From an uncultured Alistipes sp. (lineage in GTDB: Bacteria; Bacteroidota; Bacteroidia; Bacteroidales; UBA932), in NCBI GenBank assembly GCA_900544195.1, contig UQUJ01000015.1:1-52836 (forward strand): a stretch of 52,836 nt of DNA, read 5' to 3'. Below the pieces are notes generated by a model. That model had not been told where the DNA came from, made no database searches, and was given only the letters and a program-made list of their open reading frames with translations. A program made the position numbers and the translations under genes. Each line of letters starts with the position of its first letter. Position 1 is the stretch's first letter. This document shows, one piece after another, positions 49,514 to 52,836 of this stretch.

Positions 49514-51544
49514 ATGAAAAGGATTGTGCTGTCTCTGTTTATCCTCTTGTACTTCGCTTTGACATCCAATGCGCAGTACGACAAGGACGTGTTCAACTTC
49601 AGAGGCCGCGCTGCCCTTTCGGAAGGGAAATATTCGGAAGCCATCAGCCATTTCAATGTGCTCGCCCGTCTGGATTCGACAGATTGTTGGACATTTTTCT
49701 ACAGGGGAATCGCCAAGTACAACCTTGGTGACCTCCGTGGGGCACAGGCCGACTTCAACACTTCCGTTCGCCTCAATCCTGTCTTCACCAACGGGTATCA
49801 TTTCAGGGCGATCACCCTCAGCCGTTTCGGGAAGTATGACGAAGCCCTCAAGGATCTGGAAAGGGCCATGGAACTTCGACCTGGCCTTAACGGACTCTAT
49901 TTCAGCCGTGGTGTCACCTATTTCCTCGCCCAGCAGTTCGACAAGGCTGTGGACGATTTCGACCGCTACATCAGAAAGGATCCGAAAGACCCATCCGCTT
50001 ACCTGAACAGGGGAGCGTCGTACCTTTTCCTGAATGACACGACAAAGGCTCTGGAGGACTACAACAAGGCCATCAAGCTGGACCGTTTCGATCCGGAAGG
50101 CTACATCCGCCGCGGACGTGTCTATGCCTTGAGGAAAGACTACAAGGATGCGATAGCCGACATGGACAAGGCGATCAGCCTTGACACGACCAACACATTC
50201 GCCTTTTTCAACAGGGCATTGATGTACTACGACCAGAACGACTACAACGCCGCGATGAAGGACTTGAACCGTGTCCTCAGGGACGAGCCGGGCAACGCCC
50301 TTACCCTTTACAACCGAAGCCTGATCAACGCTCAGGTCGGGAACATGGAGGACGCTCTCGCGGACATGGACCATGTCATCAACATCAACCCGGAGAACGT
50401 GCTGGCCTACTACAACAGGGCATCCTATTTCGTTCAGATGGAGCGTTGGCTGGACGCTCTTGACGACTATGACAAGGCCATCGAACTCTATCCGGACTTC
50501 GCCAAGGCCTATCTGAACCGCTCCTATGTCAAGAATATGCTCGGGCGGACCAAGTCCTCGAAGCAGGACTACGACATAGCCCAGAAGAAAGTTCAGGAAT
50601 ATCGCGCGAAAAACGCCACTGACGAGGGGTCTTTCGCCGACACGACCAAGAAATACAGCTCTCTGATCGCATTGGACGCGGACTTCGCGAAAAAGGATTT
50701 CGACAACGAACTGCTTCAGAACCGGGACATCAACATCCGGCTTAAGTCTCTGTACAAGTTCAGTCTTTCGGCTCAGCGTGACAACCAGAACATAGCTTTA
50801 CGTCACCGCTATGAGAATCCTCTCATCGACAAGTTCATCTCTGACTCTCCGGTCAGCATGACCGTTTCCAATTCGGATTCTTTGGTCAAGCCTGTATTTG
50901 CTCACGGAATTGATGCCTCGCTTTATGGGGATTCATATCTGGCCGCAGGAGATCCTAAATCCCTTACGGATGCCGACAGGGCTTTCATCAAAGGTCTTTA
51001 CAACGTACAGTCCAAACAGTACACAACGGCTCTGAGCCAGTTTGACGTCGCCGTCAACGCTGAGGGTACGGGAAAATATTCAGAGTACTACAAGGCGTTC
51101 TACCACTTGAACAGGGGAGTGCTCCGCGCCGAGATGATTGATTTCATCTCGTCCATCGAGAACAATGTCCAGACCTTGACCATGGATGACAAGGGCACCA
51201 CCAGAGCCCGTGTGCGTGACCAGGTGAGCAGGACTTACGACTATTCGGAGGCCATAGACGACATGTTGGCCGCCGACAGGATTCTGCCGGGTGTTCCGTA
51301 TGTCTATTTTAATCTTGGTAACCTCTACTGTCTGTCCTCGAAATTCGTCGAGTCTGTGGACAGCTACACAAGAGCGATCAACATCTATCCTTACATGGGA
51401 GATGCCTATTATAACAGAGGCCTTGTCCTGATCTACTTGAAAGACAAAGAGAAAGGCTGCATCGACCTTTCGAGGGCCGGTGAGCTTGGTGTCGGTGATG
51501 CCTACAGTGTGATCTCGAAATATTGTGAGGAGGAGAAGAATTGA
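49514..51544 (+). CDS. Exported tetratricopeptide (TPR) repeat protein
   Basis: This protein has about 676 residues and a signal peptide (MKRIVLSLFILLYFALTSNA). At least nine TPR units follow in the first 380 residues, with the usual pattern of aromatic/Ala/Gly at helix turns: ALSEGKYSEAISHFNVLARL, YNLGDLRGAQADFNTSVRLN, FGKYDEALKDLERAMELRPG, LNDTTKALEDYNKAIKLD. A less regular region comes next, and two more TPR units lie near the end. TPR proteins scaffold complexes; no partner is evident. The last codons overlap the next gene (TGATG), so they are translationally coupled. Confidence 0.9.
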   Translation: MKRIVLSLFILLYFALTSNAQYDKDVFNFRGRAALSEGKYSEAISHFNVLARLDSTDCWTFFYRGIAKYNLGDLRGAQADFNTSVRLNPVFTNGYHFRAITLSRFGKYDEALKDLERAMELRPGLNGLYFSRGVTYFLAQQFDKAVDDFDRYIRKDPKDPSAYLNRGASYLFLNDTTKALEDYNKAIKLDRFDPEGYIRRGRVYALRKDYKDAIADMDKAISLDTTNTFAFFNRALMYYDQNDYNAAMKDLNRVLRDEPGNALTLYNRSLINAQVGNMEDALADMDHVININPENVLAYYNRASYFVQMERWLDALDDYDKAIELYPDFAKAYLNRSYVKNMLGRTKSSKQDYDIAQKKVQEYRAKNATDEGSFADTTKKYSSLIALDADFAKKDFDNELLQNRDINIRLKSLYKFSLSAQRDNQNIALRHRYENPLIDKFISDSPVSMTVSNSDSLVKPVFAHGIDASLYGDSYLAAGDPKSLTDADRAFIKGLYNVQSKQYTTALSQFDVAVNAEGTGKYSEYYKAFYHLNRGVLRAEMIDFISSIENNVQTLTMDDKGTTRARVRDQVSRTYDYSEAIDDMLAADRILPGVPYVYFNLGNLYCLSSKFVESVDSYTRAINIYPYMGDAYYNRGLVLIYLKDKEKGCIDLSRAGELGVGDAYSVISKYCEEEKN

Positions 51545-52377
51545 TGCTGAAGTTCCTGAGCCTTTCCAGCGGCAGCTGCGGCAACTGCTATTTCCTTTCC
51601 GACGGCAAGTCCGGGCTTCTGATCGATGCCGGGGTGACTGTTCGTCGTCTGAAGAAAACCTTGATGGAACATGGATTGGACACGGATTCGTTTCAGGCTG
51701 TGCTGGTCACACACGACCATCTGGATCACATCCGTCATCTTGGCTCATACTGCAAGCATCTGGGAAAGCCGGTCTACGCCACCGCCGTTCTCCACGAGGC
51801 CCTTTCCCATCACACCTTCACCCAGACCCACATAGCCTCCTACCGCCGCATCCTTCCCGCCGTCCCCGTCAGAGTAAGACTGCGCGATGATGTTCCCGAA
51901 GAGGATCTTCCTTTGGTAAGCCACTTTGTGGTGCCGCACGACGCGACCCAGACCGTAGGCTATTTCATAGAATGGTCTTCCGTCAGTTTCTTCCTGATGA
52001 CCGACGCCGGCCGCGCGACCGACGAGGCCATTGAATATGCCCGGAAGGCAGACACCGTGGTGATCGAGTCCAACTACGATTCAGGAATGCTCATAGGAGG
52101 CCCCTACCCCCACGACCTAAAGATGCGTATCTGCCAAGGCAACGGCCACCTGAGCAACGACGAATGCGCCTCCGCCATCCCCCGCTTCTGGCACCCCGGC
52201 CTGAAGAACCTCTTTCTCTGCCACCTCAGCGAGAACAACAACACCCCCTCCCTAGCCTTCGCCTCCGCCGCCGAAGCCCTCAGGTCGATTAGTGTTGACG
52301 GTCGCCTCACCGCGAAGGACATCACCAACCTCCAGACCCTTCCCCGCACCCACGCCTCCCAGATGTTCACCCTATGA
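51544..52377 (+). CDS. MBL-fold metallohydrolase of the YycJ/WalJ type
   Basis: This 277-residue cytoplasmic protein has the YycJ opening LKFLSLSSGSCGNCYFLSDG and the metal motif THDHLDH at residues 56-62 (His57, His59, Asp61, His62), with further ligands in VPHDATQTVGY and TDAGRATDE. ESNYD near 180 is also typical. YycJ/WalJ proteins are 5'-3' exonuclease-like enzymes linked to cell-wall regulation and mismatch repair in Firmicutes; in Bacteroidetes the role is unclear. It is coupled to the TPR gene by TGATG. Its final codons (MFTL and stop) lie in a 40-bp unit repeated just downstream. Confidence 0.9.
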   Translation: MLKFLSLSSGSCGNCYFLSDGKSGLLIDAGVTVRRLKKTLMEHGLDTDSFQAVLVTHDHLDHIRHLGSYCKHLGKPVYATAVLHEALSHHTFTQTHIASYRRILPAVPVRVRLRDDVPEEDLPLVSHFVVPHDATQTVGYFIEWSSVSFFLMTDAGRATDEAIEYARKADTVVIESNYDSGMLIGGPYPHDLKMRICQGNGHLSNDECASAIPRFWHPGLKNLFLCHLSENNNTPSLAFASAAEALRSISVDGRLTAKDITNLQTLPRTHASQMFTL

Positions 52378-52467
52378 TAAAAGTCTGTGCCGTCACCAGA
52401 ATCGGACGGACATGAAGCCTCGCCTGGGATGTTCACCCTATGATAAAAGTCTGTGCCGTCACCAGAA
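52362..52467. repeat. 40-bp direct repeat at the end of the MBL gene
   Basis: The 40-bp unit at 52362-52401 is repeated without change at 52428-52467. It includes the last codons and stop of the MBL gene (GATGTTCACCCTATGATAAA at its start). The copies are 66 bp apart start to start. The second copy carries no gene, so this looks like a small tandem duplication of the gene's 3' end. Confidence 0.9.
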
Positions 52468-52637
52468 CGGTGTTGTTTCCAAGATACCCTTTTTTTTGAC
52501 CATAAATCTTATAGCCTAGGAAAGTCTTATACGCACTGCTTCCGTTTGTTTTATTATACGCCTGTGCTTCCGTTCCTGAACATGAGAATGTAACGCCTGA
52601 GCCTTCTAATACTGACTCTGGCAATATAATTCAGGAA
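52468..52637. other. Short stretch without a supported gene
   Basis: A 63-codon minus-strand frame (52433-52624) reads MPESVLEGSGVTFSCSGTEA and on to AYKTFLGYKIYGQKKG, but it has no signal, family or promoter that I can identify. It may be the end of a lost gene or chance. Confidence 0.3.
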
Positions 52638-52836
52638 TAGGCCGCTCGGCCGGATGCGCTCTGTTCCAGGTGTGAAAGACTCCGCACACCTGAAACAGGA
52701 TTTGCCTGCAAGCCAATGTGTTGGTACTCTAGGTGTGAATATGTCCGCACACCTGAGAGTGAGAAAAGCCATTGTAGGCCTCTCGGCCGGATGCGCTCTG
52801 TTCCAGGTGTGAAAGACTCCGCACACCTGAAACAGG
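52638..52836. repeat. Array of three hairpins with conserved stem and loop
   Basis: Two 62-bp units (52638-52699 and 52775-52836) differ at one base. Each contains a hairpin in which a 14-bp stem with one mismatch (inner part CAGGTGTG/CACACCTG) encloses a 10-nt loop, AAAGACTCCG. Between them, 52726-52760 forms a third hairpin with the same inner stem (AGGTGTG/CACACCT), the same loop length and final TCCG, but different outer stem (ACTCT/AGAGT). Changed outer arms that still pair suggest selection on structure. The array runs off the window's end. Confidence 0.85.

Noticed and set aside
52638..52836. Possible CRISPR array at the right edge
   Set aside because: Only two long near-identical units are present and they contain palindromes; spacers of equal size are absent, and no cas gene is nearby.

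Overview
The window reads as a chromosomal segment of a gut-type member of the Bacteroidales (Bacteroidota). The evidence is a SusC/SusD pair with an ECF sigma factor and a FecR-type anti-sigma factor, a fimbrillin-like lipoprotein, DUF1573 and GH110 proteins, and promoters of the Bacteroidetes type (TTTG or TTG, 19-20 nt, then TAnnTTTG) in place of -35/-10 boxes. Most genes look moderately GC-rich. The first ~0.9 kb and the restriction-modification remnants look more AT-rich. I cannot name the genus. I saw no rRNA, tRNA or CRISPR array.

Layout. 1-1000: an AT-rich orphan membrane gene and unexplained sequence. 1052-3317: glpK-glpF for glycerol uptake. 3407-4618: secreted CE1-type esterase. 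4709-11968: accessory zone. It holds an HXXEE-like membrane gene and its 5'-truncated second copy around a decayed type III restriction-modification locus (mod fragment, intact rhuM, collapsed res), a fimbrillin-like lipoprotein with a small upstream ORF, then a second decayed type III locus (res N-terminus plus broken ATP-binding gene) between a truncated GH110 start and a full GH110 alpha-galactosidase. 12002-16222: parE, acyltransferase and acyl-CoA ligase on the minus strand. 16456-19050: leader ORF, DUF1573 protein, 10-TM metal exporter, 2x[4Fe-4S] ferredoxin. 19150-22640: second accessory zone with 15-bp tandem repeats, the 3' end of a group II intron, a Sel1-repeat protein whose upstream region carries a frameshifted AlbA_2 fragment, and a pRiA4b ORF-3-like protein. 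22671-31588: LysR regulator and a sigma/FecR/SusC/SusD/phosphatase operon. 31756-34812: mini-XRE regulator and M16 peptidase. 34915-38427: PD-(D/E)XK family protein and a two-domain esterase. 38533-40870: NfeD-like/flotillin/mini-XRE operon. 41130-49442: cyuA-like, amidase-like, VanZ-like, CBM9-like, MsbA-type ABC transporter and M28-like genes. 49514-52377: TPR protein and a YycJ-type MBL hydrolase. 52362-52836: direct repeats and hairpin repeats.

The strongest unexplained signal is not a gene. The word GAATAT (or its complement ATATTC) occurs about 140-150 times by my manual count, where roughly 22-26 would be expected. It appears in all reading frames, between genes and often next to start codons, so selection or a mutational process seems to act on the DNA word itself. 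The second theme is that both type III restriction-modification fossils sit between a full and a partial copy of a host gene, which recalls the insertion-with-long-target-duplication route proposed for restriction-modification genes.
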